NCBI RefSeq assembly: GCF_032854445.1
Contig: NC_088297.1
Span: 11,000,163-11,060,162 of the forward strand
DNA length: 60,000 bases
Direction of reading: 5' to 3'
Source of the DNA: Liolophura sinensis
Taxonomy: Eukaryota; Mollusca; Polyplacophora; Chitonida; Chitonidae
Shown: piece after piece, positions 17,521 to 29,559 of the stretch
Position numbering within the stretch: the stretch's first letter is position 1
How the letters are laid out: the number at the start of each line of letters is the position of its first letter
Program-made: the position numbers and the translations under genes
The notes under the pieces: model-generated
Told to the model about the DNA's origin: nothing
The model's input: the letters and a program-made list of their open reading frames with translations, nothing else
The model's database searches: none

Positions 17521-18150
17521 CGGCCTATCTCATGTGTCAATAGTATTTCGTTACTCTCTTTCTGTTGCTTTTAAGAAAGGTTTCGTCTTGCTTTAAACTA
17601 ACAACTTACATTAAATTGATTAAGCGCATGATGATTTTCAGTTTCACAAATCCTGAGTTATCAACGATTGGTGTTCAACATTATTCCAGTCATTTCACGG
17701 GGATGTCTCCTTGTAGCAAGCCGGACCCCATGCAGACATATTTAGAGTGCTGCCTAAATGGAACGCCATGCTGAAGACACCAGACACGATGCTCACCCAG
17801 TCACATTATACCCTACCGACACAAGACAAACCAGCATTTGGCTCATTCCTCTATGCTCAGCGCAATGTTCATTAACGAGCGTATACTTCAAGCAGACATC
17901 GAACATGGTGACAGCTTACTGTTATGTTACAAATGTCATTGAAGTCCCAATGTAATATCCGGTGTTACGTGTAGCGTGATATACCATATGGAAAGGAGCT
18001 GGCCGTGGACTGATTTCCGAAAGGGGGATTTGTAGTTTCGCCAGCTCTCACTGCATGTTTGTGGTGCCTTGGTACTTGACCGCGCTCGTGAGGCTGTTGT
18101 GCGGTCTTGCAAAAGTTCCTTCAAGACCTCTTATCTTCCTCCAATAAGCC
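17521..18150. other. Intergenic sequence, nothing recognised
   Basis: Less AT-rich than its surroundings. Short open frames exist but show no family resemblance or codon signal. Confidence 0.5.
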
Positions 18151-18393
18151 CAAATCGGCGTTTCAGGGTTCTCGCGAGTTCACAGGTGGGGGCTCTCACA
18201 AACTGACGTAGATAATAGATGTTATTTTACGGTAGTGATTAGATTGAATACACATCTGTCTGTCGACTCGACGGAACCGTTGACACCTAACGTGAAATCA
18301 CATCTTTTATAGCTGCGGTAGTTTGCGAGAGCCCTCACCTGTCTCGCCGATATCTGCGTTAACTCGCGAGACCCCCCGAAACACCGATTGGAC
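18151..18393. repeat. Fold-back element with long imperfect inverted arms
   Basis: The left arm (18151 to about 18232) begins caaatcggcgtttcagggtt and has ctcgcgagtt and caggtgggggctctcacaaa. The right arm (about 18291-18393), read in reverse, has caatcggtgtttcgggg, ctcgcgagtt and caggtgagggctctcgcaaa. The right arm has about 18 extra bases between these blocks. The loop is about 60 bp. No coding capacity. Confidence 0.8.
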
Positions 18394-18650
18394 TTGTATG
18401 CTATGCACATCTGATAGTCACATGTGAGAGAGTAACTTGTCAGAGGTCGGTAGTTTACCCCAGACGCTCCGGTTTCCTCAATCCCTAAAGATGTCCACCA
18501 TGGTGTAAGCAACAAAAGTAATGAACATGGCGTTAAACATTAATCAATCAACGGATCATTCAATCACAGCAATTACTATACAATACCATGAAGTACCGCA
18601 TGAAGTTAGTAATGGGAGAAGCTGCCATCAAAAATCTGTGATTCTGTGAT

Positions 18651-18710
18651 TTTTTTTATTTATTTGATTGTTGTTTTACGTCTTACTCAAGAATATTTAA
18701 CTTATACGTT
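18651..18710 (-). repeat. SINE family A 3' tail fragment
   Basis: Contains tttatttgattgttgtttta and ctcaagaatatttaacttat, matching the reversed tail of family A. The body is missing. Confidence 0.75.
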
Positions 18711-19204
18711 CTTACCTTTTCAACACCATGCGGAGCACGTGTGCGTTCCAAAGCAGCACAGGTTAGGGAAAGTTCGAGAGGGCACATCCACCATACACAT
18801 GCACGTCTTCTAGCAATATAGTAGTATGCATATATTTGTATCAACCGAAAAATTTCTTGAATATGGAGTTGAGTCTTTACATTAGTCCGGGAGATTTTTG
18901 AAAAAAGACCCGTATGCGAAAAGCAAATCCAATTGTTTGTAAGAACAGCTCACATTATTGCCTTTCAGTGAAATATCAGACTCGTTTCAGTACTATTTAT
19001 AGTGTTTAAAAAATTCTAAAGTTTGACAATCAAATATTAACTCAATAATTACCAACATAAACCGGGATGACTACTTAGCAAGAAGAAATGGGACACTTGT
19101 GTATTACTGGCCAGTTAATATAGTATAACAATGAAGGTACATCGCTGTAAAGAGAGTGATACAACGGCTTCAAAACGGCAGCCGTACTGAAGTCATATAT
19201 TAAA
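18711..19204. other. Intergenic sequence, nothing recognised
   Basis: No repeat, coding or RNA signal could be identified. Confidence 0.5.
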
Positions 19205-19910
19205 GCAATGCTGTATGACATCTGTATGGAAGCAATGCTGCTTTGTTAGCCGTATTTGGACACTCATGCTTTCAGTTTTATTGGAGCAATGTGGCTGTCA
19301 GCTGTACATTGGATCAATGCTGCATTGCCGGTCGTATTGGGAGCAATGCAGTTTTTTCAGCAGTATTGACGCAATGGTGCTTTGTCAACCGTATAGGCGC
19401 AATACTGCTTTGTCAATCAATGGTGCAAGGCGGATTTGTCAGCGGTAAGGGAACAATGGCGTTTTGTCAGCTGTACTAGAAGCAATAGTGCTTTGTCAAG
19501 CGTTGGAGATTGGCCAACTGTACTGTACTGGAGCAATGATTTTGTTTTAGTTGTACTGGAGCAACATTACTATACCGGCTGTACTGGAGCTATGATATTG
19601 TGACAGCCGAATCGGATCAATGCTCCTCTGTGATCTTGGATCAATGCTGCTCTGTGATCTTGGACCAATGCTGCTTGACCAACTCTAATTGAGCAATGAT
19701 ATTTTGTCAATGCTGCTTTATTAGTCGTACTGAAACAATGATATGTGTGTTTAATCCGTTTTGAGGTGAATCCTGCTTTGCTATCCATACTGGAAGCTGC
19801 CGTTGTGTAAGCGAAATATTCTTGAGTATGTCTTAAAACACAAATGAAATATATGAATAAATCCTTACTGGAGCTATGCTACTTTGCCAGCCGTATTGGA
19901 ACAATGTGAA
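19205..19910 (+). repeat. Degenerate tandem array, about 30-34-bp unit, interrupted by a SINE fragment
   Basis: About 19-20 diverged units of a motif like tactggagcaatgctgcttt-gtcagccg. Nearly all unit starts contain gcaatg or caatg. Between about 19795 and 19860 the array is broken by a family A SINE 3' end, after which one or two more units follow (ttactggagctatgctactt). Confidence 0.85.
19795..19860 (+). repeat. SINE family A 3' fragment inside the tandem array
   Basis: Reads gccgttgtgtaagcgaaata, ttcttgagtatgtcttaaaa and a degenerate ataaata tail, matching the family A 3' end. Confidence 0.8.
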
Positions 19911-20176
19911 AAGCAAATTATAACAGTCACCTCTATATAAATGTAAGCATCACACATCAAGAATGCAAATGTATATTTGAAATATTTTATTTTTTTTATA
20001 TTATTAAGTTATTATACACTGCCTTTCGAGTCCTCTGGTCGAGATCTCCCCGCAGAAGAATTTGAGCAAGGAAGGACAGCACCTGATAAGGAGATCAGCG
20101 GGTATTGCACTTATCAGCATGACATTATATGTGACAAATGACGTCATTCAAACACGTAACCATGTAAACCAGGTTA

Positions 20177-20178
<2 letters not shown>

Positions 20179-20237
<59 letters not shown>
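20179..20237. repeat. (AT)n microsatellite
   Basis: An uninterrupted AT dinucleotide tract of 59 bases. Length is likely polymorphic or uncertain in assembly. Confidence 0.97.
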
Positions 20238-20238
<1 letters not shown>

Positions 20239-20703
20239 GTTCTGTAATCATGTACTCAAGAAAAAAAAGGGACAGACCATATACAAGGGACCGGAGGGAA
20301 GACATTTTCATTAATATAGCTTTCACCCTCTACAAGGATATGGACTCTCCCGCTGTGTTCGTTAAAAATGAAAATACAGTACATATAGTTTTGGTATAAA
20401 TATATATGGCATGTATAAAATTATACTCGTTCTGACAGTGTAAATATGACCGTAGAAAATTAGTTCAACTCTAAAATTGCATATTGATAAATAAGCTACG
20501 CCACGTAAACTTGACGTTAAGATTGTTTGCATAGTTTTTGGGGGGCGTGGGGAAGGGGGGGTCGCATTTTTCTTTTAAATAGATAAATATACACAAATTC
20601 CAATTAACCACTGATCCAATTAATTACATGTTTCTTTTGGACATAATTATACAATAAATTCTTCATGTACTTATTTATTTATCTATCTATTTACAAAGAA
20701 AAT

Positions 20704-20709
20704 TTTATT
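20704..20709 (-). terminator. Candidate polyadenylation signal of Hey
   Basis: On the minus strand this is AATAAA, about 395 bases past the Hey stop. A second lies at 20674-20679. Either would give a short 3' UTR; choice is inference. Confidence 0.4.
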
Positions 20710-21101
20710 AAGTATTCTTGTGAAGTAGTCCTACTTTTCATTTGAGACTTAAAAAAGAATGTTATAAAAAATGGCAGAAATTACATTTAAAAATCAGCAC
20801 TTTAAACCATACCACAGAAATGATAGAAAACCATGCAATCTTCTTTTTCATTCGTCGAGACAGATACACGCAACACAAGAAAAAATAGAACAATTTGTAT
20901 GAAATGTGAGAAAAAACAAATAAATAAATAAACAAAAAATGAACAAAGTGACAAAAATAAACAAAAATAACATATAACGAACGCCATGGGACTGCACTTC
21001 ACAAGCACTGATGGACAATTCTGGATGCTGCTTATCCTTTTTCTTTCTCAGAAAGAATTCACAGCACATACAATTGTTTTCAAGGTGGAAGCGAGGGTGA
21101 C

Positions 21102-21763
21102 TCAGTATGCCAATTCCGCACCCCATGGCCTATAAGGTTTCACCGATGGATGTTGGTTTAGAGAGTTACTATAGGAATGGCCGCCAGAGGGCGACATCAT
21201 AGAGTTCAGGGACACCGGGAATTGAGAATGAAGTTGTGGCAATCCCGGAAGTACAGGCGGAGAAATCTGTTGCACTTGCGCACTAGATGACGTCATTCCC
21301 GATAACTGATTGCCGACACTTCCCGATGACGTCAACGATCGCATATGTGAATGGAGTGACGATGAAACGTGGCTATCCGATTGGCTAAGGCGAGATTCGC
21401 TGCTATACGACACTGGCTGTCCGCTAGACAACGACGAATGGCTGGTCATTGTGAGTGGATCTGATTGGCTGGAATGTTGCGACGTGAGCATGCCTCCCAT
21501 TGACGTCATGGAGTTGCTGCCATACTGTGAATTGAGAGAAGGGTGCGCTGACATGGCCGTCCAAGAAGTGGTTTGGATGGAAGCTTTTGTGGCTGAAAAA
21601 CACTGCAAGTGGCTGAGGAGACGAAGACGCATGGGGTCCTGAAGGTCCATGCCCTCGACTGTTACCAAGTAACGGGCCACCTCGGCTGCGCACTCACGGA
21701 ATCCGATCCCTCTGTAATCCACAGCTAGGGCGTGGGGATCTGAGTAGTTATAGCCATTAATAC
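21102..21763 (-). CDS. HEY: Hey exon 5 (Orange domain, tail and stop)
   Basis: Acceptor ctgcag (21764-21769 on the complementary strand) opens the exon in phase 1. It encodes [20 protein letters not shown], the Orange domain, a long Ser-rich region and [10 protein letters not shown] before the stop. Vertebrate proteins typically continue from YRPW to a TE(I/V)GAF end; here the end is shorter and altered. Confidence 0.96.
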
Positions 21764-24700
21764 CTGCAGAAGAGAGTAAGAGAAAGGCAACGTTAGTAAA
21801 TGACTGACCGATTGATTTATTGATTGAGTGATTAACTGTTATTGAAAGCTATATTTAGGAATTTTTCACTTGTGCAATGGCTGTCAGTTTTTGGGAGTGC
21901 TAGTAAACAATGACAGACATATAGGCTATTTATTAAGCCTATTTATTAAACCACAGAGGGGTAACTGAAACATAAATAAATAATTCTAACATAAGAAAAC
22001 TAGAGCACTTTCAACTAGGGTTATCTCTGGCAAGTTGTGTTGTCAACAACGAACAAGTCTACACAATGGAGCAACTTTAATCGGGGCATGTATTTTAGGT
22101 CTGTATATAGGTATATCTTAAAATGACCTTTGATTACATATTCATGGAGCTAACATGTTATCACAATAAAACGTGAAGAATACTTGTGATTGTGGCAAAT
22201 ATACGGATCTCGTCATCTGTCTGTTTGCCGAGAGTTTTGCTCAAAAAGCACCGGGGTATCACTCGTTCCCATACATTACGCGATGCCACGGGAGATGTAT
22301 AGCGGCGGGGTAGGGTGAGAAAGTAAACAAGGGGAGCGAATATTTATAGGGAAGATTGCGTCAACTGTGGAGTTTGAAGGTATAGCTCTGGATTTGGAAA
22401 CACAAAATTGTCAGTCACATATGTGAGGATAATGCTGTCTTCATTACTGGGGTAGGGCAGGTAAAAAAGGTCTTCTCTGACGCAGTGGGCTTTGTTCGCA
22501 TCACGTAATATTGGGACAAGAACGTTTTTCCCCTCCGCTATGTACATTGTGTGTGTTCTATGCTGACTGCTCTCTTTAAAATGGCGCTGTATTATGAGAA
22601 GCCCTATGCCGACCTCCCACAACAAGCTCTACAGAGAGTTCATCGATATTGCTCCAAGAACAAAAAAAAAATCAAGTTGAATTACATTATTTTTTTTTAC
22701 CCTATCAGTTCTAAACTGAGATAATATTTACGCGCATTCTTCAGGTGCTTTAAATCTCTTTTGCCCTCCGTTTTTGTCTGCAGAGTTTGACTAGTTGCCA
22801 TGTAAAGGAACTAAGATATACGGTAAATCATCAAGCCGAAGGCTTCTCATCAACGATGACAGAAAAATAACACCCCAATCGTAACACCCCAATCATACAC
22901 CCCAATTAAATCCTGAAGTTCTCCACCGAGTGGTAAACTGACTTATTCTCAAGCAGAAAGAATGGTTGAATTATTTGAAATTTTCTGCAATACATGGTTG
23001 GTCGTATTTTTCTCATATCATTTTAATTAGCGAACTTGTCTTTATTTCTTTTTTGGGGGGCATAAAAACAATGTTAATTGTTGTCTGTCACTTTATCAGT
23101 GGAAGTCTTAGATTCAGGCGCTTTCTAAATCTTTTAAATTCTGCGCGCGTTTCATTATACCGAGGACTTGCGAGTTGCCCTTCCAGTATCTAAACTGTTT
23201 TGCTCGTGGATTCCTTACGACTTTGACTTAAAACATATCGCGAACGAAAGGAAGGTGGGCTGAAATACGCGCGGCTGATATACGGTGGATTAGCTTGTAG
23301 GCCGTCCACATGCAGCTATACACATTTGAGACATACAGCTTTAAGGAGGGAGTGGGGGAGGAGGGTAGAAAAAACGAAAGGGAAAACGAACCGATGTTTC
23401 TACGTCTCTTAGCAGCACGGCGCTAGTTTCACTCTCCCACGGCCAGCGTTTCCCTTTGAACCGAATCTAGAGTCCACAGAAGTCTGATTAAATCTCTTTC
23501 TTGGCAAAATACAACCGAACCTGTCTCTCTAGAAATTTAAATCCCTAAACCCCGGGAGCCGCGAAAATTAAACACTGGTTAAATGATTAGGTAAACGCTA
23601 GTGAAAGCCCCAGACCCTCAATACGTTCGGCGGGAATGGCGGTTGTTTACAACATAACGTAGTTCAAACTCAGAACCCAGCTCTTGCACAAACAGTTATC
23701 TTTGTTTTTCCCATACCTTTTTGGTGTAGCATTTTGAGGTGGTCGACTGTCATTTGCAGGATTTCGGCCTTTTCCAGCTTGGCGGAGCCCTACGAAGTAA
23801 ACAAAGCAGAAAACATTGAATTTGAGTTGTTCACTCTGGTTTAGCCGAGTTTAAGAGGGGAGAGAGCTGGTTAAGTTCATCTCGGGTAACAGAGTTCGTT
23901 TGCCGAGCTGTTGGCTGTATCTATAGGCTAGTCAAACCAGCCAGGTGAGAATGTGCTCTCGTCAGGTGAAACTTACATCATGCTGCTCATTAGGACCACG
24001 TGTGAAATATCACACCCAGAATGTAATGGCCGATTTCTTCACTAAGTGCTCCAAATTGTATGAAATAATTCAGATTACAGTAGTTCATAATTGTTTTAAG
24101 CAACGAATTTTTGAAGTTTTTCTTACTTAGATCATTGGTTTATCTACAGAAAGTTCAATTTTGACATATTTTACACAACGCTCTTGAATAATTAACTGTC
24201 CGAATCAGAAAGAAGATAACACTCTTAAATTTTTTAAACGGAAGATTTTGGAAAAAAGCTCATTATCCCAAGAACCCACGAGGTGAGTGGCCATGATTAC
24301 GAAAGGGAATGAAAATCATGAATATAATGAGCCAAGACGCATACGTATTATGAGCCAAGTACCGTAGGAAAACCAAAACAAAAAATGAACCAAGAATATG
24401 GAAGTAGCCAAAAACCATGATTATTACGACAAATAACAACATGCAAGTACACAATGAGTACACAAAGAACCTGGCTCAACGTATCAAATGATAAGCTCAT
24501 AGTGAGTCCAGTGAGCTCGACTGGTCAAGTGATAAGCTCAGTGAGTCCAGTGATAAGCTCAACGTGTCAAATGATCAGCTCATGGTGAGTCCAGTGCTCA
24601 ACTGGTCAAATGATAAGCTTAAAGTGAGTCCAGTGATAAGTTTCAATCTCTCACCTGTTTCTCAAATGCTGTGGGCACTAGTCTTCTAAGCTCAGACAAA

Positions 24701-27700
24701 CTGTTATTAATGCGATCCCTTCTTCTCTTCTCAATAATCTGAAATCATAAACGGGAAATTATTCAAATTAAGCATTGATTTTACCATTTAAAACCTGAAG
24801 AAAGTAATTAAATAAGGATAACTGTATATTTAGTTTTGAATGACAGATTATTTAAATCCATTCCAAAGATTTTTTCACTCGTATATTATGATGGTTGACA
24901 GTGTTATGCATAAAGAAATTCAGAGGGTAAGGGATAAAACCCACCAACCTTTGGTAAACTACTGACAAACTGTCCCAAGGGTGATGTTTGAACGAACCTT
25001 ATAATAACATAATTCGCGCCTACATGTCATTTTTTTTTTCAAAATTCTTTTCACGCCTACGGGCTCCTCAATAATAAGTTTAATACTTGGGTAAAAAGGA
25101 CGGTGTAACTTGAATCATGATCACAATGAGTGTATCATCTCACAATGGCTTCTTTATAAGCATCAAGTATCGTTATGTTTGTAATGTAAGTTTCAACAGG
25201 CCGTGTGTTTTGTATTATAAGACATCAAGCAACTAAAAATCCATTTAAGCAAAGGCCACCCACCCAGAATTTTGATACACGACGTAAAATTCTATCACGT
25301 GAAAACACGGGGAAATCTACAACGGGGGAATTATGCCAATTATATCCGAAGTATATGGGGTAACAATTGTTTAAGCCCACAGCGACGTGCTAATGCCATT
25401 GTCAACAATCAGTTAAGCTACACTGTGCCGACACATACGACCACGCCACAGGCCATTAAGGGACGAGCACGTGCTAGAGGTCACGTGACGCAGAGGGTCC
25501 GAGGATATCACAAAACATTCACAAACGTCATCTACACGTGTTTTATAAAAATTATCTTCGGTGTGAACAAAATTATATCAATGCGAACCGAATTTTACCG
25601 ACATGGACAGAAGTACACCAGTGTGGATGGAATTTTAACGATGTGGACGGAAATACATTAATGTGGACGGAAATATATGAACATGATAACGGAATTAATG
25701 ACCACACTATTGGTTGGCAAAACTTGTGTCAGTGTGCCGGAACAAAGTAATCCCAATGTGAACAAAATTATACCTATTTGGACGAAATTATAGGAATTTA
25801 TTTAGGTATTATTTCAACTTTGTTTTAGATATACACCTCACGACTTTTGCGAATCTATGCGGCATATTTACGACGTCTTTGTTTACTGTTATTCAAGTGT
25901 ACATATAGGAAAGTCGTTCACTTTTATCCTCCTATACACGAGAAGGTGTCTAGCTTGTTTTATTTTTAAGCGGGTCTATTGAAAACTTAACAAATGTACG
26001 CAATATAATTTTCCAGTAATTACGGTTTCTTGCTTACTCTGATGTCCGTTTTCTTGAGATGGTTGTCCGTTTGCTTACTACCCGGAAATCCATGTGCGTA
26101 CTATGTAATATGGATATCTGTGTGCTTGATATGGATGTATGATTGCTTGATACGGATATTCCTTTGAACTTCATTACACATCCATCAGAATGAAATGTTT
26201 TGATATAACCATGTGCCATGATACAGAGGACGAAAACAATGGACTCAAACGGGTTTTATTTCGCGCCATTTCTCCCATGCTTGAACGACCTAGCCGTGTT
26301 TTGTTCGGTAGACCTGCCACGCTGTTCCTCTGCCATCTGTCAGCTGGGCATGGCGCATTGTGAGCCGGGTATACCGTAATGACGGAATGCCGTCTCCGCC
26401 CCAAGTGTCAATTTCATGTATACACCCGAAAGCTACATGCAACTGTCAACGCGCTTAACGCTCTAAGCTCATAACTTAACACAGCGCTTCGAGTACAATT
26501 AGATCCCCCTTTTTCGCGGATTTCACGACTGACAGACACAGTGAAATCTACGGTGTAAAATAAGAAATGAACAAATGAAACTGAAGTGTACACAGATCAT
26601 GCCATGCATGAAAAACATTGCTGTGCAGCATGGCGATTGCAACATGCACTACTGGGGACCTGACGTTTGCTATACGCGTCCTGCATATGCAACTGCTATC
26701 ACGCCAGAAATGTCACCTACGCAAGTTCAAAACTGATTTCTTACTTGAAACATTTAGCGTAGTTTTGAATGATCAAGTGTCTTGTGCCTAACAAAAGATA
26801 CAATTATATATACAATCAATAACGTATGCAATATATTATATTTTGAATAAAGAAAGATAGATCGCTGGTTTATCATAGGCGCTTTGGTTTCTTCCACACT
26901 TGTATAACTCATCGATGTAATATGGAAGAAACATTCTTGAATGTGGCGCTTAAGAATAATAAATCGATCCATCAATCAATCAATCAATCAAAAAATTAAA
27001 ATAAATTTGAATTACTTACCCCGCGTCTTTTTTTCCTGTCTGTGACATGACAACTTTGAGATGGCGAACTACAAGAAAATAAACATATATTTCATTGACG
27101 TACACAATGGAAATTTACATGTTTTATCTGATTTGCTGATAATGAAGTACTACACACATATAAACACAGACACGTCGTAAAGAAACAGCAAAAGACAAAA
27201 AAAATTTCATTCTGCGCTGAATGCTAATCCACCAGGCAAAATATTCGTAGACAGTAACTATGCAAAGTAAAATTAAGATGATGCTATATTTAACAACTTT
27301 TCATGGTAATATTCATTGAAATAGCATAGGAGCCTACACTCAACTGTTGTCTGCGAATAACAGTCAGTGCAAGATGCACACGAAATATGACCCTTGCACA
27401 AAACTAATGTAAACATAACGTTGACTGGATGTAATACAACGTATAAAAGCCTAGAGTCAAATGATGTTTGTTGATGACACTTGCATAAACAATGTAGACA
27501 TCATATTGACGGAAAGCTGGGACTAGAATAGTCCCAGCTGAAAGTAACATACGATATCAGAGACTACATTCGACTTACAGTCTATTGTTGACAGTCACTT
27601 CAACATGTTCGTAAAATGTCACTATGAAGTATCAACAAAGAAACAAAACCTATCATCAACAATCACTGCAACACGAAAGACACGAAAGATGACACTGAGT

Positions 27701-28861
27701 GTATGCAACAATGTCAACAGGCGTCCGCGTAAACGCGGTGTGTCACAGATAGTCACCTTTATCACGGAAAAAGTGACATGATGACTACAGAGATTAGACG
27801 TTGTAGGCTAACGTACGTCAACAACCACATAGCTGTTGCCACAAATGGTAAAACATGTTGAGTTCAGACACTAGGCAATGACATGCTCTTATCTATTATT
27901 TCTATTGTCTCTATACATTGTCAACCATATGTAGTATCGGTGCAATGATGATACGTGATCTAATGTTGAGCAGCATTCGTTGTTAATATTGGGTTGATGT
28001 GTTCAACATTAAACGTCAACTGTTGACATGTAGTATAAGTCACAGCGACCGGCCAGTGGTGAAGTCAACACTGATGTGGCATAAGGCAATGTCTATATAA
28101 GCTACATGTAGCAAAGGCTGTGCGAACCACTGATGATATCATGAGGTGCATATGCCTGAGGTAATTACACGTCGGACAACAGTAGAACGCAAATTGTGTC
28201 AACTGACAAGAGTGCAAAGTGTGGAAGGCTCAGGATATCAACAAAACGAACAGCCCTGGCAAAATACAGAAGACACGCACATGGGTATGTATGAGGCAAT
28301 GTCGCTATAATGTTGATAAGAGATTAATTGCAAATTAATTAAGAGAGCATTAATTTGCAAAGGCACATGCTGCCACTGCATCAGGCTAACACAGGACACA
28401 AGACAGGGTACGTATTAGTTAATATAATATAATATAACGTATTAGTTAATATAATACAATGCAATAATCAAACACTTAGAAGTATTTATATAAAAAAGAT
28501 TTTTTAAAAAATACACAAGTGTACCAAAAGCTGTATATAAACTAATGACACATTGACCACGTGGTGGTTATCAAATAAACAAGTTATCATCAGTGAGGAC
28601 ATTATGGTACAAGAAGTGGATTGAAGGAGTTAACATAATGTAAGCACGCGTCAACATGCCCTGGATAGATATGAAAAGCTAACGACCAACGTCAAGTGAC
28701 CATGCATGTGTCCGTACCAGCGACGTATGCATGTGCATTGCATAAACACGGGCTCTGCAAACGTCGCTGCTAGAAACGAAAAAATCTCATTCGGCCTACC
28801 TTGACTTAAGATCGTCATCGAAAACATCCTCGGAATCACTATCACTTAGACTGCGCTTCAT
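21102..28861 (-). CDS. HEY: Hey-family bHLH-Orange transcriptional repressor (5 exons)
   Basis: Coding pieces on the minus strand are 28861-28800, 27068-27020, 24738-24655, 23789-23717 and 21763-21102; all join in frame with GT-AG introns to 309 residues. Hey proteins are nuclear repressors that bind E-box-like DNA as dimers and act downstream of Notch. Residues 33-86 form the bHLH ([19 protein letters not shown], then the [18 protein letters not shown] helix); the glycine in the basic region, where Hes proteins have proline, marks the Hey branch. Residues 105-147 are the Orange domain ([18 protein letters not shown]). The middle is Ser/Gln/Met-rich and low in complexity. The C-terminus is [10 protein letters not shown], with the YRPW tetrapeptide at 300-303; there is no WRPW. 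Length matches the family. Start at 28861 is chosen because [17 protein letters not shown] is the usual Hey N-terminus. Paralogue assignment (Hey1, Hey2 or HeyL) is not meaningful in an invertebrate. Confidence 0.96.
21764..23716 (-). other. Hey intron 4
   Basis: A weak SINE-like remnant (gaatttttcacttgtgcaat) is near 21857. Three short caccccaat repeats lie at about 22870-22907. The stretch 23200-23700 is richer in CpG than the rest of the intron and could be regulatory. Confidence 0.4.
23717..23789 (-). CDS. HEY: Hey exon 4 (bHLH helix 2)
   Basis: Encodes [24 protein letters not shown] plus one base of the next glycine codon. Acceptor is cttcgtag and donor gtatgg on the minus strand. [15 protein letters not shown] is diagnostic of Hes/Hey helix 2. 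Confidence 0.97.
24477..24645. repeat. Tandem repeat in Hey intron 3, next to the exon 3 donor
   Basis: Irregular units built from aaatgataagctcatagtga and gtccagtgataagctc recur about five times. It lies within about 10-180 bases of the splice donor of Hey exon 3. Confidence 0.8.
24655..24738 (-). CDS. HEY: Hey exon 3 (basic region end, helix 1)
   Basis: Encodes 28 codons, [20 protein letters not shown] then VPTAFEKQ, phase 0 at both ends. Acceptor is atttcag, donor gtgaga. A tandem repeat starts in the intron immediately downstream of the donor. Confidence 0.97.
24836..24980 (-). repeat. Degenerate SINE remnant
   Basis: Contains attttttcactcgtatattatg and caccaacctttggtaaacta, matching the order tail-then-body of other SINE remnants read backwards. 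Lies in Hey intron 2. Confidence 0.45.
25560..25800 (+). repeat. Degenerate tandem array, about 20-21-bp unit
   Basis: Variants of atgtggacggaaatacatta recur, best between 25575 and 25690 and again from about 25750. It is in Hey intron 2. Confidence 0.7.
26030..26170 (+). repeat. Degenerate tandem array, about 21-22-bp unit
   Basis: Variants of gcttgatatggatgtatgat recur five or six times in Hey intron 2. Unit length drifts. Confidence 0.5.
27020..27068 (-). CDS. HEY: Hey exon 2 (start of basic region)
   Basis: Short 49-base exon encoding [16 protein letters not shown] after completing a split serine. Donor is gtaagt; acceptor cttgtag. It fits the Hey exon layout in which KKRRG ends one exon and IIEKRRRDR starts the next. 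Confidence 0.93.
27069..28799 (-). other. Hey intron 1, no recognised repeat
   Basis: The sequence is non-coding and lacks clear SINE or MITE copies, unlike most introns here. Words such as gttgacag and caatgt recur irregularly, without a fixed period. Confidence 0.4.
28800..28861 (-). CDS. HEY: Hey exon 1 coding part
   Basis: Encodes [20 protein letters not shown] and two bases of the next codon; donor gtaggc. The acidic, Ser-Asp-rich start is the conserved N-terminus of Hey proteins. A longer frame exists upstream but the family start supports this ATG. Confidence 0.92.
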
Positions 28862-29063
28862 AATCGCTGGGCCAAAGGGCACGCACGGGTTAGAGCGGCG
28901 TTGCAGGAAGTCCTCGAGTAAGACGGGTAGTACCAAATCCCGTTGTGGAGTACGGTCAGTTATTGTCAGGACTCGGCTTGGTGCGTGCTGGTGAGTGTGC
29001 ACGACTAGCAACAGCGGATGTACGTCTTTCCTCGACCAACGTTCTCTTCCGACTACACACTTG

Positions 29064-29071
29064 TTCCCACG
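29064..29071 (-). promoter_or_regulatory. Consensus CSL/Su(H) site
   Basis: Reads CGTGGGAA on the minus strand, the high-affinity consensus of the Notch effector CSL, 203 bases upstream of the Hey ATG. Confidence 0.6.
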
Positions 29072-29551
29072 ATGGGTCCCGTTAAAACCCTCGGCCCAGC
29101 GTATGTATCACACCCTCCCAGTGGCCGAGACGGCGTGATTGACAGGCGGGCTGCCTTTCTCCGCACACACCCGCCTTTCAGCAGAACCGGCGGCGCGACA
29201 CGCGATTGGCTGACGTCTCCCTCAATACTCGGCCAGCTGTGTCAACTGGAACATGGATAAGGTAAACAATGCCATTCGGTAGTCAAATCAGCTGATTTTT
29301 GCCTGCGCATACAACGAAACATTGCTAAAATTCAGCCTAAAATTTGAATAAACTTCGTGAACGCTTGATACCTTTGCATTGGTGATCTTCTGCACTACCA
29401 TCGAGTATTTTTGACTTTAATTTCCTACTTGGACGTAAACCAGGTACTGTGTGGGGGTTTTTTTTCGGGGACATGGGTTTTAGTTAGCCATGTTCTGGGG
29501 CGTGTGAGGTGAGAGACGACTGCGCTGAGCGTGCGGCCCACACGCGCGGGT

Positions 29552-29559
29552 CGTGGGAA
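29552..29559 (+). promoter_or_regulatory. Consensus CSL/Su(H) site
   Basis: Reads CGTGGGAA on the plus strand, about 690 bases upstream of the Hey ATG. A weaker GGTGGGAA lies at 29703-29710. Confidence 0.5.

Noticed and set aside
20062-20247. Frames ending in alternating Ile-Tyr
   Set aside because: They are translations of (TA)n tracts; the same holds near 32900 and 42150.
21310-21642. 110-codon open frame on the plus strand
   Set aside because: It is the antisense shadow of Hey exon 5, whose minus-strand reading matches the Orange domain and YRPW tail.
25272-25661. 129-codon plus-strand frame
   Set aside because: It lies in Hey intron 2 on the opposite strand and overlaps a degenerate tandem array; no family match.
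21102-28861. Assignment of the minus-strand gene to the Hes family
   Set aside because: The basic region has glycine rather than proline, the C-terminus is YRPW rather than WRPW, and the N-terminus [12 protein letters not shown] is Hey-type.
29018-29260. 80-codon open frame in the CpG-rich region
   Set aside because: It lies in the presumed Hey promoter, has no family resemblance, and open frames are expected by chance in G+C-rich sequence.
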